Below the pieces are notes generated by a model. It worked only from the letters and a program-made list of their open reading frames with translations, was not told the DNA's origin and did no database searches. This document shows positions 14,030-22,255 of a stretch of DNA of 27,909 bases, one piece after another (within the stretch, counting starts at the first letter, position 1; each line of letters starts with the position of its first letter). A program made the translations under genes and the position numbers. This stretch comes from JAMIFN01 sp035906235 (GTDB taxonomy: Bacteria; Pseudomonadota; Gammaproteobacteria; Burkholderiales; Burkholderiaceae_C): assembly GCA_035906235.1 (NCBI GenBank), contig JAMIFN010000021.1, positions 1-27,909 of the forward strand, read 5' to 3'.

Positions 14030-16141
14030 TTAGGCCGCATCTGGCGGGGTGGCGGCAACGCTGGGCGCCGCCTCGTCTTGGTCCACCTCCAGCCTCAAGT
14101 TGGCGCTCTCGTCCGGCTCGTCATCGCTATCAAAAACCTCGGCATCAGTGTCCGCCCCCGTGTCCGCCAGCTGCGCCTGTACCACGGCGCTGATGTGCAG
14201 GCTGAGCAAATCGATCTCGCCCAGCTTGATGCGCACACGGCTGCCGCGCGGCAGTTTCTCGGCGCCAAAGGCTTGGCAGGCCAAGGGCAGGCTATCGGCA
14301 CGCACCCAGCCTTCGTCTTTGAACACCGTGGCCTCTAGCTCGGTGATGCCCGCTTGCTGGATATGGCGCAGGGTCCAAAAGCGCTCCATCTGCCCTTGGT
14401 AGGCGTTATAGGCGCTGTAAGCCGCATCAAAACTGCTGATGACGGCAAAGAGCTGCGCGTCTTTAGGCTTAAAAGGTGCGCTCAATGCGGCCGTCGCCCC
14501 CTGGCGCACAGCCGCAATCAACTGCCACTGGTTGAGCAAATCGACATAACGGCGCAGGGGCGAGCTGGCCCAAGCATAGGCTTTGACCCCCATGCCCGCG
14601 TGCGGCAGAGGTTTCGCCCCCATGCGCACCTTGACCCCAGGCAAAAGCGCTGCCTGGCTGCGGTAAATCATGGGCACGCCTATGCTGCCCAGCCATTGCC
14701 CCCAGGTGCTATTGGCCACAATGGCGCATTCGGCCACGATGAGATCTATCGGCTCGCCGCGTTTGCGGATGCTGATGACGGCTTCTTCATCGCCCTGCAC
14801 GCCGCCTTGGACCGTTGCGCCATTTTTGCGCAGTTTGAAGTTGAAATCGGGGCGCGAGAAATTCTCGGGCTTGCCACGCACGGCCTCGCGCTGGGCTTTC
14901 CAGTGTCGTGCCAATCGGTATAAAAATGATAGCTGCTCAGGCAGGTTTTTCGGCTCAAACTGCCCAATAGCTGCCAAATTTTCGGACTTTTTGACATGGT
15001 CGCCATCTTCCAGCCAGTCTTGTGTGGCAATCGGCTCCAGCGTTTCTAGGCGCAAGTTCGCCACCACGGGCACGCGTTCGATTTTGGTTTGCGTGTCCAA
15101 AATCTCTAGGCTGTCCTTGTCGATTTGCAAATACAAAGACACCGCCGCCCGCGCCTGCCCCGCGCCCAAGGTGTAGTGCTGCACCAACTCGGGCGGCAGC
15201 ATGGTGATTTTGTTGCCTGGCATGTAGACGGTGGACATGCGATCGCGCGCGACGCCGTCCCAGGCATCGCCAGGCTGCAGCGCCAGCGCCGGCGCGGCAA
15301 TGTGGATGCCGACTGTGACCAAGGCGCGGTCGAGGTTTTGCACACTCAGCGCGTCGTCAATCTCGGTGGTGCTGCTGTCGTCGATGGAGTAGGCCTGCAC
15401 GCCCTCGGCCAAAGGCAGCGCCGCATCGTCCAGGGCTGGGATGGGCAAATCGGCAAAGCCCGTGCCCTTGGGGAAATGTTCGAACAAAAAGCGGTGCCAG
15501 TGGAAGTGATAAGCCCCCACAGCATCGCCTTGCAGCGCCCCTGCTTGTTGCAGCAGCTCTAACACGGGCAAATTGGCGGCTTTGGCCGCTTGCGCCACGG
15601 CTTTGTATTCGGCACCGTTTTTATCGGGTTTGAACAAAATTTGGTAGAGCTTGGCGGCAATTGGCTCGGGGCAACTGCCTGCTTGCAGGGCATCGGCCCA
15701 GTCGCCAATCTGCGCTTCTAGACGCTTGCGTTTTTCTATGCCTGCCAAAGCCAGTTGCAGCACTTCGGCGCTGGCTTTTTTGAAGCGGTTTTTACCCGCA
15801 CGCCGAAAATAATGCGGTGCGCCCACCAGCGCCAGCAAAAGCGCTGTTTTCTCGGTGCTGCTGGCTTTGGCGCCAAAATAATCAGCCGCCAATTGCGCCG
15901 CGCTAAATTCATCCTCGGGAGCAAATTCCCAGCCCAAATTCAAATCCACCTGAGCCGCTGCATATTGCAGCTCGGGGCTGTGAATATCGGGGATGGCGCC
16001 CTCGCCCAGCTCCAACAAAACCTGCTGGTGCTTGATCTTGCTGCGCTTGCCGCTGGGGCTTTCTACTTGGAGGCTGTTATCGGCGCGGCTGAACTCGCGC
16101 CCGGCGTGCAGCTTGCCGCTGTCTTCGTAAATCAAAATCAT
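14030..16141 (-). CDS. RNB domain-containing ribonuclease (RNase II/R family)
   Basis: Exoribonuclease that degrades RNA processively from the 3' end. The preferred start ATG at 16141 gives 703 residues (MILIYEDSGKLHAGREF...). The frame is open to 16291 but the extra 50 residues are Arg/Cys-rich and not family-like. The active-site cluster SIDDSSTTEIDDALSV places its Asp residues near 254-263, followed by VGIHIAAPAL, YMPGNKITMLPPEL and the late LRRYVDLLNQWQL. A C-terminal S1-like region (RVRIKLGEIDLLSLHIS) and an acidic tail follow. The N-terminal region is short and unlike E. coli RNase R cold-shock domains, so the exact subtype is not assigned. Residues about 392-405 are encoded by a dispersed repeat (R4). 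It heads the operon rnb-tonB-aroE-mtgA. Confidence 0.9.
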   Translation of the reverse strand: MILIYEDSGKLHAGREFSRADNSLQVESPSGKRSKIKHQQVLLELGEGAIPDIHSPELQYAAAQVDLNLGWEFAPEDEFSAAQLAADYFGAKASSTEKTALLLALVGAPHYFRRAGKNRFKKASAEVLQLALAGIEKRKRLEAQIGDWADALQAGSCPEPIAAKLYQILFKPDKNGAEYKAVAQAAKAANLPVLELLQQAGALQGDAVGAYHFHWHRFLFEHFPKGTGFADLPIPALDDAALPLAEGVQAYSIDDSSTTEIDDALSVQNLDRALVTVGIHIAAPALALQPGDAWDGVARDRMSTVYMPGNKITMLPPELVQHYTLGAGQARAAVSLYLQIDKDSLEILDTQTKIERVPVVANLRLETLEPIATQDWLEDGDHVKKSENLAAIGQFEPKNLPEQLSFLYRLARHWKAQREAVRGKPENFSRPDFNFKLRKNGATVQGGVQGDEEAVISIRKRGEPIDLIVAECAIVANSTWGQWLGSIGVPMIYRSQAALLPGVKVRMGAKPLPHAGMGVKAYAWASSPLRRYVDLLNQWQLIAAVRQGATAALSAPFKPKDAQLFAVISSFDAAYSAYNAYQGQMERFWTLRHIQQAGITELEATVFKDEGWVRADSLPLACQAFGAEKLPRGSRVRIKLGEIDLLSLHISAVVQAQLADTGADTDAEVFDSDDEPDESANLRLEVDQDEAAPSVAATPPDAA
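14929..14968 (+). repeat. dispersed repeat copy R4 inside the ribonuclease gene
   Basis: Core ATAGCTGCTCAGGCAGG, then TTTTTCGGCTCAAAC, starts at 14929. It is antiparallel to the gene. On the coding strand it reads without stops and encodes roughly IGQFEPKNLPEQLS. A shorter look-alike (ATAGCTGC then CAAATTTTCGG) lies at 14967-14985, perhaps a degenerate second copy. Confidence 0.8.
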
Positions 16142-16341
16142 AGGTGGCGATTGTCCCATGCAAGGGCGCATTTTTAAGGCGCGCATCGGCGCTTTTTCTG
16201 CCAGCGCCTGCTTTGAGGCAAAGCAAGAAAGCATCGCGCGCTGTCGCCTGAAGCCCCAATCCTTACACCTGCCATGGCCAATTTCCCGCACAATGACCGC
16301 AGCATTTTTAGTACCCTTTCTTTTAGCCCCAAGGAGAATCC

Positions 16342-16563
16342 ATGTTTCCAGAGTATCGCGAGCTCATCAGCCAGCTCAAAGGCAAGGACTACCATTTCAC
16401 CCGCATTTTTGACGAACACAATGCGCTCGATCATCAAATTCAAAGCCTAGAAGCCAAACTATTGCCTGGCGGTGAGCGAGAGGTCGATACGCTCAAAAAA
16501 GCCAAGCTCAAACTCAAAGACGAGTTGCAGCAGATTTTGCGGAAAGCTGCGCAAAACGCCTAA
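16342..16563 (+). CDS. YdcH family (DUF465) small protein
   Basis: A 73-residue, highly charged helical protein. The start MFPEYRELISQLKGKDYHFT, the middle FDEHNALDHQIQSLEA and the C-terminal LKKAKLKLKDELQQIL match the DUF465/YdcH family of short coiled-coil proteins. Its molecular function is not known to me. The ATG has a strong AAGGAG eight bases upstream, which supports it as a real gene despite its size. It is divergent from rnb and is followed by a clear terminator, so it appears to be a single-gene unit. Confidence 0.9.
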   Translation: MFPEYRELISQLKGKDYHFTRIFDEHNALDHQIQSLEAKLLPGGEREVDTLKKAKLKLKDELQQILRKAAQNA

Positions 16564-16588
16564 AACGGGTTAATGCCTACACACCAAG

Positions 16589-16610
16589 CGGCCAGAAATG
16601 GCCGTTTTTT
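16589..16610 (+). terminator. Rho-independent terminator after DUF465 gene
   Basis: Perfect stem CGGCCA (16589-16594) / TGGCCG (16599-16604) with a GAAA tetraloop and six T at 16605-16610. It lies 26 bp after the DUF465 stop. Confidence 0.88.
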
Positions 16611-16645
16611 ATGCCTACAATTCCCCTAAAAATACTTTAAAATCC

Positions 16646-16685
16646 ATAGCTTCTCAGGCAGGTTTTACGGCCTAAAACCCCAAAA
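16646..16685 (+). repeat. dispersed repeat copy R5 before HAD gene
   Basis: Forward copy: ATAGCTTCTCAGGCAGG, then TTTTACGGCCTAAAAC and CCCAAAA. It lies between the DUF465 terminator and the HAD hydrolase. Its tail continues into a 12-bp tandem duplication (16682-16717). Confidence 0.85.
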
Positions 16686-16717
16686 ACACCATGAAAAACA
16701 CCATGAAAAACACCCCC
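16682..16717 (+). repeat. 12-bp tandem repeat and possible 10-codon leader ORF
   Basis: AAAAACACCATG occurs twice exactly (16682-16693, 16694-16705), followed by a third, 9/12 unit at 16706-16717. The ATG at 16691 opens a mini-ORF MKNTMKNTPL whose TGA (16721-16723) overlaps the HAD start ATG (16720-16722). Confidence 0.7.
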
Positions 16718-16719
16718 TT

Positions 16720-17388
16720 ATGAAACTCGCCCTCTTCGACCTCGACCACACCCTGCTCCCCTTAGATTCTGACCACGCTTGGGGCGAATTCACCACCCAA
16801 TTGGGCTGGCACGAGGCGGCCAGTTTTCGCGCCATCAACGACCGCTTTTACGACCAGTACAAAATGGGCGTGCTGAATTTGGCTGAGTACATTGCCTTTA
16901 CCACCGAGGGCATTCGTCGCGTGGGTCAAGACGCTGCGCAAGCGGCGCACCAGCGCTTTATGCACGAAATCATCCGCCCCGCCATCCGCCCCCAGGCGCT
17001 GGCACTGTTGCAAAAACACCGCGACGCGGGCGACACCTTGGTGCTGATTACCGCCACCAATGAATTTGTCACCCGCCCCATTGCGCAAGAACTGGGTTTT
17101 GAACACCTGTTGGCTGTTGAACTGCAAAAAGGCGCCGACGGCTGGTACAACGGCCAGATTCAGGGGGTGCCATCGTTCCGCGAAGGCAAGGTCACGCGCA
17201 TGCAAGCGTGGTTGGCTGAACGCGGCTGCAGCCTCGACGCCATCGAGCGCAGCTGCTTTTACAGCGACAGCATCAATGACCTGCCTCTGCTCGAGCAGGT
17301 GCAAAGCCCCGTGGCCACCAACCCCGACAAGAGCTTGCTGAGCATCGCCCGCGAGCGCCAGTGGCAAGTCCTGCAACTCTTCGCTTAA
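16720..17388 (+). CDS. HAD-IB family hydrolase (SerB-like phosphatase)
   Basis: Cytosolic haloacid dehalogenase-superfamily phosphatase of 222 residues. Motif I is FDLDHTLLPLDSD (catalytic Asp residues 7 and 9), motif II LVLITATNEF near 110, a Lys in REGKVTRMQAW near 165, and motif III YSDSINDLPLLEQV near 185-198. The fold and spacing resemble subfamily IB, which includes phosphoserine phosphatase. The substrate is unknown. No Shine-Dalgarno precedes the ATG. The start overlaps the stop of a possible 10-codon leader ORF (TTATGA), so translation may be coupled. It sits between repeat R5 and dapD. Confidence 0.88.
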   Translation: MKLALFDLDHTLLPLDSDHAWGEFTTQLGWHEAASFRAINDRFYDQYKMGVLNLAEYIAFTTEGIRRVGQDAAQAAHQRFMHEIIRPAIRPQALALLQKHRDAGDTLVLITATNEFVTRPIAQELGFEHLLAVELQKGADGWYNGQIQGVPSFREGKVTRMQAWLAERGCSLDAIERSCFYSDSINDLPLLEQVQSPVATNPDKSLLSIARERQWQVLQLFA

Positions 17389-17482
17389 AGCAGGCGCTGC
17401 ACAACCCGAGGCGCTGCATGCCGCCCGATATACTCAGCCGATTCGATTTCCGCATTTTTTTGACGACAGAAAGACCCACATC

Positions 17483-18307
17483 ATGAGCAGCCAATTGCAA
17501 ACCCTCATCGACCAAGCTTGGGAAAACCGCGCCGAACTCTCGCCCGCAGGTGCGCCTCAAGAAATCAGCCAAGCCGTCGAGCATGTCATTGCTGAGCTCG
17601 ACGCTGGTCGTCTGCGCGTAGCCACCCGCCAGGCCGTGGGCCAGTGGGAAGTGCACCAATGGATCAAAAAAGCCGTATTGCTGTCGTTCCGCCTGCGCGA
17701 TAACGCCCCCATGGGCGGCGGTGATTTGACTTTTTACGACAAAGTGCCCACCAAATTTGCCGGCATGAGCGAGCAGCAACTCAAAGCCACTGGCGTGCGC
17801 GTGGTGCCGCCCGCCGTGGCGCGCCGTGGCAGCTATATTGCCAAAGGCTGCGTGCTCATGCCCAGCTATGTGAATATTGGCGCCTTTGTGGATGAAGGCT
17901 CTATGGTGGATACATGGGCCACGGTCGGCTCGTGCGCGCAAGTGGGCAAAAATGTTCACCTATCAGGTGGTGTGGGCTTGGGCGGCGTGCTCGAACCTTT
18001 GCAGGCCAACCCCACCATCATTGAGGACAACTGCTTTATCGGCGCGCGCTCTGAGATTGTGGAAGGCGTCATCGTCGAAGAAAACTCGGTCATCAGCATG
18101 GGCGTGTATATCGGCCAAAGCACCAAAATCTTTGACCGTGAAACGGGCGAAATCCACTACGGCCGCGTGCCCGCTGGCTCGGTCGTGGTCTCGGGCAGCC
18201 TGCCCGACAAGAGCGGCACTTGCAACCTCTACTGCGCCGTCATTGTGAAAAAAGTGGATGCGCAAACCCGCGCCAAAACCAGCCTGAACGAGTTGCTGCG
18301 CGATTAA
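17483..18307 (+). CDS. dapD: 2,3,4,5-tetrahydropyridine-2,6-dicarboxylate N-succinyltransferase
   Basis: Lysine/meso-diaminopimelate pathway enzyme that transfers succinyl from succinyl-CoA to tetrahydrodipicolinate, so it also feeds peptidoglycan. The 274 residues are the normal length for the long (E. coli-type) form. An N-terminal helical domain (about 1-100) is followed by a left-handed beta-helix of hexapeptide repeats (about 110-240). The latter contains NIGAFVDEGSMVDTWATVGS, CAQVGKNVHLSGGVGLGGVL and EDNCFIGARSEIVEGV. Catalysis involves an acidic residue in the beta-helix in the known family. It has its own 94-bp upstream gap and is followed by the pilU-like gene, a neighbour also seen in other beta-proteobacteria (recalled). 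Confidence 0.97.
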   Translation: MSSQLQTLIDQAWENRAELSPAGAPQEISQAVEHVIAELDAGRLRVATRQAVGQWEVHQWIKKAVLLSFRLRDNAPMGGGDLTFYDKVPTKFAGMSEQQLKATGVRVVPPAVARRGSYIAKGCVLMPSYVNIGAFVDEGSMVDTWATVGSCAQVGKNVHLSGGVGLGGVLEPLQANPTIIEDNCFIGARSEIVEGVIVEENSVISMGVYIGQSTKIFDRETGEIHYGRVPAGSVVVSGSLPDKSGTCNLYCAVIVKKVDAQTRAKTSLNELLRD

Positions 18308-18377
18308 GCGCTAAATGCCTCGGTTTGATGCTATAAATTCACCCTACCCAGCACGATAAAAACTCACGGAGCAAAAC

Positions 18378-19547
18378 ATGACGGCAATGGGAACCATGGA
18401 GAGGCTGCTACGCCTCATGGCAGACAAAAAAGCCTCAGATGTTTACTTGGCGCCCTTTGCTCCGGCCACGCTGCGCATCAACGGCCAGTCTGTGCCTATC
18501 AACAACCAAGCCTTGCCAATAGATGCCGTGCCGATGTTGCTGGCAGAGATTCTGCCACCGCTGCGGGTGCAAGAGCTGGAAGAAGGTGGCGAATTGAATA
18601 TGGGGCATGAAATCCCCGAAGTCGGTAATTTTCGTATCAGCGCGATGCGCCAGCGCGGGCGCTATTCCGCCGTCATTCGTTACATCCCGCGCGACATCCC
18701 GCCCCTAGAGGGCTTGAATGTGCCGCAAAAGCTCACCGAGCTGATTATGGAAAAACGCGGACTGATTCTGATGGTCGGCTCCACAGGCGCGGGCAAATCC
18801 ACCACTTTGGCCGCCATGATGGACTACCGCAATGCGCGCCAAACTGGGCATATCCTGACAATTGAGGATCCGATCGAGTTTTTGTTTACCAACAAAAAAT
18901 CCATCGTCAACCAGCGCGAAGTCGGCTCAGACACCGCATCCCTAGAACTGGGGCTGAAAAACGCTTTGCGTCAGGCACCGGATGTCATTTTGATTGGGGA
19001 GATTCGCGATCGCGCCACCATGAGCGCCGCCATCGCCTACGCCCAATCGGGGCATTTGTGTTTGGCAACCATGCACGCCAACAACAGCTACCAGGCGCTC
19101 AACCGCATTCTCAGCTTCTACCCTGTCGAAGTGCGGCCGACCATGCTGGGCGACTTGGCTGCAGCACTCAGGTCCATCATCAGCCAACGCCTTTTGCGCA
19201 CCAAAGACGGTACCCGCGCACCCGCCTGCGAGGTCATGCTCAACACCAAACTGATCTCCGACATGATTGAGCATGGAGATTTTTCCGCCATCAAAGAAGC
19301 GATGGAAAAATCCATGGCCGAAGGCTCGCAGACCTTTGAAGACGACATCGCCCGCATGATTCGCTTGGACATGGTGGATCAACGCGAAGGTCTTGTGCAC
19401 TCAGATTCTCCAACCAATCTGATGTGGAAACTGGGCAATCAAGCGCAAAGCAGCATCCAAACCGTCGACCCCATCAAAGATGCCGCCTATGAAGCCGAAA
19501 TGGGTGAGGCCGCACAATTTACCGAAATCGTACTGGATGTCGGATAA
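18378..19547 (+). CDS. PilT/PilU family type IV pilus ATPase
   Basis: Hexameric AAA-like secretion ATPase that powers retraction or accessory steps of type IV pili. The 389 residues include Walker A GSTGAGKSTT at 134-143, the Asp box HILTIEDPIEFLF at 158-170, Walker B DVILIGEIRD at 202-211, and the His box GHLCLATMHANN at 225-236. All nucleotide-binding motifs look intact, so it is probably an active ATPase. It is closer to PilU than PilT in length and the long C-terminus, but this is a judgement, so the symbol is left open. A GGAG sequence lies about seven bases before the ATG. No other pilus genes are present. It follows dapD by 70 bp. Confidence 0.93.
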   Translation: MTAMGTMERLLRLMADKKASDVYLAPFAPATLRINGQSVPINNQALPIDAVPMLLAEILPPLRVQELEEGGELNMGHEIPEVGNFRISAMRQRGRYSAVIRYIPRDIPPLEGLNVPQKLTELIMEKRGLILMVGSTGAGKSTTLAAMMDYRNARQTGHILTIEDPIEFLFTNKKSIVNQREVGSDTASLELGLKNALRQAPDVILIGEIRDRATMSAAIAYAQSGHLCLATMHANNSYQALNRILSFYPVEVRPTMLGDLAAALRSIISQRLLRTKDGTRAPACEVMLNTKLISDMIEHGDFSAIKEAMEKSMAEGSQTFEDDIARMIRLDMVDQREGLVHSDSPTNLMWKLGNQAQSSIQTVDPIKDAAYEAEMGEAAQFTEIVLDVG

Positions 19548-19765
19548 GGATGCGCTGCAAAAACAACCTTTGACAGAGGCATCTCACCATGAGGTGAACC
19601 ACCTTGCTCAAAAAAACTCAAAAACTTCGAAATGACGGCTTACGACTTAGCCATAGGCTCTTCTAGCACGAGAAACTCAGCTTTTTAAGCTGTTTTACTT
19701 GAAAAACCTGCCTGAGTAGCTATTATTTTTATAGTTACTTTAGGCCATTTACCCTCACCAGCACT
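19548..19765. other. 218-bp gap between pilU-like gene and hisB
   Basis: It contains repeat R6 (19684-19735) and a weak hairpin CAGCTT-TTT-AAGCTG followed by TTTT at 19678-19696, which may terminate the pilU-like transcript. A TTGACA at 19570 has no matching -10. No gene is seen. Confidence 0.5.
19684..19735 (-). repeat. dispersed repeat copy R6
   Basis: Reverse copy: GAAAAACCTGCCTGAGTAGC then TAT, ending with an ATAGT that nearly pairs with the start of the core. Its left arm differs from the consensus (CTTTTTAAGCTG instead of the GGCC part) and coincides with the weak terminator-like hairpin. Confidence 0.75.
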
Positions 19766-20365
19766 ATGACGACGACCCCGCGCACGGCCAGCGTCAGCCG
19801 CAATACGGCTGAAACCCAGATTCAACTCGCCATCAACCTTGATGGCACGGGGCTAGCCCAACTCGACACGGGCATTGGCTTTTTTGACCACATGCTCGAC
19901 CAAATTGCCCGCCACGGTCTGATCGATTTGGACATCGTCTGCAAAGGCGATTTGCATATCGACGGCCACCACAGCGTTGAAGATGTGGGCATCGCCCTGG
20001 GCCAGGCCTTCCGCCAAGCCGTGGGCGATAAAAAAGGCTTGCGCCGCTACGGCCACGCCTATGTGCCGCTGGATGAAGCGCTCTCGCGCGTGGTGGTGGA
20101 TTTCTCGGGCCGCCCTGGCTTGGTTATGCCCGTTCAATTTAGCTCGGGCATGATAGGCGCACTCGACACGCAGCTGATTTTTGAATTCTTTCAAGGCTTT
20201 GTGAACCACGCTTTCGTGAGTCTGCATATCGACAATCTGCGCGGTCACAACGCCCACCACCAAGCCGAGACCATTTTTAAAGCCTTTGGCCGCGCCCTGC
20301 GCATGGCGCTGGAGTTGGATCCGCGCGCCATAGACCAAATCCCCTCGACCAAAGGCTGTTTGTAA
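19766..20365 (+). CDS. hisB: imidazoleglycerol-phosphate dehydratase
   Basis: Histidine biosynthesis: dehydrates imidazole glycerol phosphate to imidazole acetol phosphate. The 199 residues are the monofunctional form, without a phosphatase domain. The metal-binding motifs are DTGIGFFDHMLDQIARHG (about 34-51), DGHHSVEDVGIALG (66-79) and GHNAHHQAETIFKAFGRALR near the C-terminus. The ending IPSTKG is typical. In most relatives hisB is within a his operon with hisH/hisA/hisF. Here it stands alone between the pilU-like and CoA-binding genes. No Shine-Dalgarno is evident. Confidence 0.97.
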   Translation: MTTTPRTASVSRNTAETQIQLAINLDGTGLAQLDTGIGFFDHMLDQIARHGLIDLDIVCKGDLHIDGHHSVEDVGIALGQAFRQAVGDKKGLRRYGHAYVPLDEALSRVVVDFSGRPGLVMPVQFSSGMIGALDTQLIFEFFQGFVNHAFVSLHIDNLRGHNAHHQAETIFKAFGRALRMALELDPRAIDQIPSTKGCL

Positions 20366-20389
20366 GCAGTGTATGTTTGAAGTACTCCC

Positions 20390-20836
20390 ATGCGTACCAT
20401 CCCTAAATTGCTGACTACCTGCCGCAGCTTGGCTGTGGTGGGGCTCTCACCCAAAGCCGACCGCAGCAGCCACGCCGTTGCCGCCTATATGCAGCAGCAC
20501 GGCTGGCGCATCATCCCCATCAATCCGCAGGCGGCGGGGCAAAGCATTTTGGGCGAGCTCTGTTACGCCAATTTGCAAGAGGCGGCGGCGGCGCTGGGCG
20601 TACAGGGGCAAAACATAGACATCGTCAATGTCTTTCGCAAAAGCGAGGATGTGCCCCCTGTGTTGGCTGAAACCCTGGCAATTCAAGCCCCAGCCAAAGT
20701 GCAGGGCTTTTGGCTGCAGCTGGGCATCAGCCATGCCGAGAGTGAAAAACGCGCGGCTGAAGCGGGGCTGCAAGTCGTGGCTAACCGCTGTATCAAAGTC
20801 GAGCTGGCCTGCTTGTCTGCAAGCTCAACCTTTTAA
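20390..20836 (+). CDS. CoA-binding protein (YccU-like)
   Basis: A 148-residue Rossmann-like CoA-binding domain protein. The start has CRSLAVVGLSPKADRSSHAV, then GWRIIPINPQ, IDIVNVFRKSEDV, and the C-terminal VVANRCIKVE, all typical of the YccU/CoA-binding family. Its role is unknown: these proteins bind CoA-like nucleotides but no reaction is assigned. It begins 24 bp after hisB and ends 15 bp before rseP, so it may be co-transcribed with both. Confidence 0.9.
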   Translation: MRTIPKLLTTCRSLAVVGLSPKADRSSHAVAAYMQQHGWRIIPINPQAAGQSILGELCYANLQEAAAALGVQGQNIDIVNVFRKSEDVPPVLAETLAIQAPAKVQGFWLQLGISHAESEKRAAEAGLQVVANRCIKVELACLSASSTF

Positions 20837-20851
20837 GCCCGCACCTGCACC

Positions 20852-22255
20852 ATGAGCCTGCTGTTTACCCTGGCTGCCTTTGTTGTGGCGCTGGGCATCT
20901 TGGTCGCCGTGCACGAATGGGGGCATTACCGCATGGCGGTGGCTTGTGGTGTTCGCGTGCTGAAGTTCTCCATCGGCTTTGGCCCACAGTTGCTGCGCTA
21001 CAAGCCCAAACGCCAGCGCCCCGGGCAAGATACCGAGTTTGTCATCTCGGCTCTGCCCTTGGGGGGCTATGTCAAGATGCTGGACAAACGCGACCCCAGC
21101 CTGACGCTTACCGAGCAAGACTGGGCGCATGAATTCACCAGCAAAAGCCCGGGCAAACGCTTGCTCATTGTCGCTGCCGGCCCTGTGGCCAATTTGCTCT
21201 TGGCCGTGCTTTTGTACGCCGGCTTAGCGCTTTGGGGCATGCCCCAGCCCGCGCCAATTTTGGGCAGCCCACCGGCGCAATCAGCGGCAGCCCTAGCGGG
21301 CATTCAAGGCGGCGAACGCGTGGCACAAATGGCCTATGCGGGCGAAACGCTCACGCCCGTGCGCTCACTCGAAGACATCCGTTGGCAGGCCATGCAAGCG
21401 GCACTCAATCAGCGCGACCTGCTGCTGCAACTGGCAAATGGGCGGACCATCACCCTAGGGCTGCAGCACATCCGCAGCGATGGCGAGCTGGGCGCAGCCT
21501 TTATGGACAGCATAGGTATAGGCCGCCCTTGGCTGGCGCCACGCATTGCTGAAGTTTTGCCCGCCAGCCCCGCCGCAGCCGCAGGCTTGCAAGGGGGAGA
21601 TACCGTCGTGAGCATCAACGGGCAGCGCACCACCGATGGCATGGCGCTGTTGCAAGCCATACGCAGCGGCGCCAGCGCCCAAGGCGCGCCCGCGCAAAAC
21701 TGGCAAGTGCTGCGCAGCGGGCAGCCCCTGCAGCTGCAAGTGCAACCCCGTGCCGAGCAGGAAAAGGGCGTATGGGTGGGCAAAGTTGGCGTGGCGCTGC
21801 CGCCGCCAGAATGGGTCACTGTGCGCTTGGGTCCCATGGATAGCCTGCACTATGGCGTGCAGCGCAGCGCTGAATACGCCTGGCTCTCGCTCAAAATGCT
21901 CGGCCGCATGGCTACGGGGCAAGCCTCGAGCAAAAACCTCAGCGGCAGCTTCACCATAGCCGATATGGCCGGGCGTTCGGCCAGCATGGGGCTGCTGCCC
22001 TTTATCAGCTTTTTGGCCATCATCAGCGTCAGCTTGGGCGTGATGAATCTGCTGCCCATCCCCTTGCCTGCCCTCGATGGCGGTTATTTGGTGCATTACG
22101 CCGTGGAGATGCTGACGGGAAAAACCGTCAGCGATGCCACTTTTGAGCAATTGCAGCGCCTAGGCATCGCCATGATCGTTCTCTTAATGCTCGTCGCTCA
22201 TTACAACGATGTGCAACGCTATTTTCCACAGCTATCTGCGTATTTCATGCGTTAA
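20852..22255 (+). CDS. rseP: RIP metalloprotease RseP
   Basis: Site-2 intramembrane zinc protease that cleaves RseA-type anti-sigma factors after DegS to release sigma-E under envelope stress. The 467 residues carry HEWGH (21-25) in the first membrane segment, which supplies zinc ligands and the catalytic Glu. Residues following it (GFGPQLLRY) are typical. There are two PDZ-like regions in the periplasm, the second clear (EVLPASPAAAAGLQGGDTVV), and a C-terminal membrane segment with LLPIPLPALDGG (Asp409, third zinc ligand). The usual F in HEFGH is W here. It restarts the conserved rseP-bamA-skp-lpxD-fabZ-lpxA run. Confidence 0.96.
   Translation: MSLLFTLAAFVVALGILVAVHEWGHYRMAVACGVRVLKFSIGFGPQLLRYKPKRQRPGQDTEFVISALPLGGYVKMLDKRDPSLTLTEQDWAHEFTSKSPGKRLLIVAAGPVANLLLAVLLYAGLALWGMPQPAPILGSPPAQSAAALAGIQGGERVAQMAYAGETLTPVRSLEDIRWQAMQAALNQRDLLLQLANGRTITLGLQHIRSDGELGAAFMDSIGIGRPWLAPRIAEVLPASPAAAAGLQGGDTVVSINGQRTTDGMALLQAIRSGASAQGAPAQNWQVLRSGQPLQLQVQPRAEQEKGVWVGKVGVALPPPEWVTVRLGPMDSLHYGVQRSAEYAWLSLKMLGRMATGQASSKNLSGSFTIADMAGRSASMGLLPFISFLAIISVSLGVMNLLPIPLPALDGGYLVHYAVEMLTGKTVSDATFEQLQRLGIAMIVLLMLVAHYNDVQRYFPQLSAYFMR

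Noticed and set aside
17273..17959. 228-codon minus-strand ORF opposite the HAD gene and dapD
   Set aside because: Antisense shadow; composition His/Ala/Arg-rich and no motifs.
19570..19598. TTGACA as a hisB promoter -35
   Set aside because: No acceptable -10 at 16-18 bp spacing and far from hisB.
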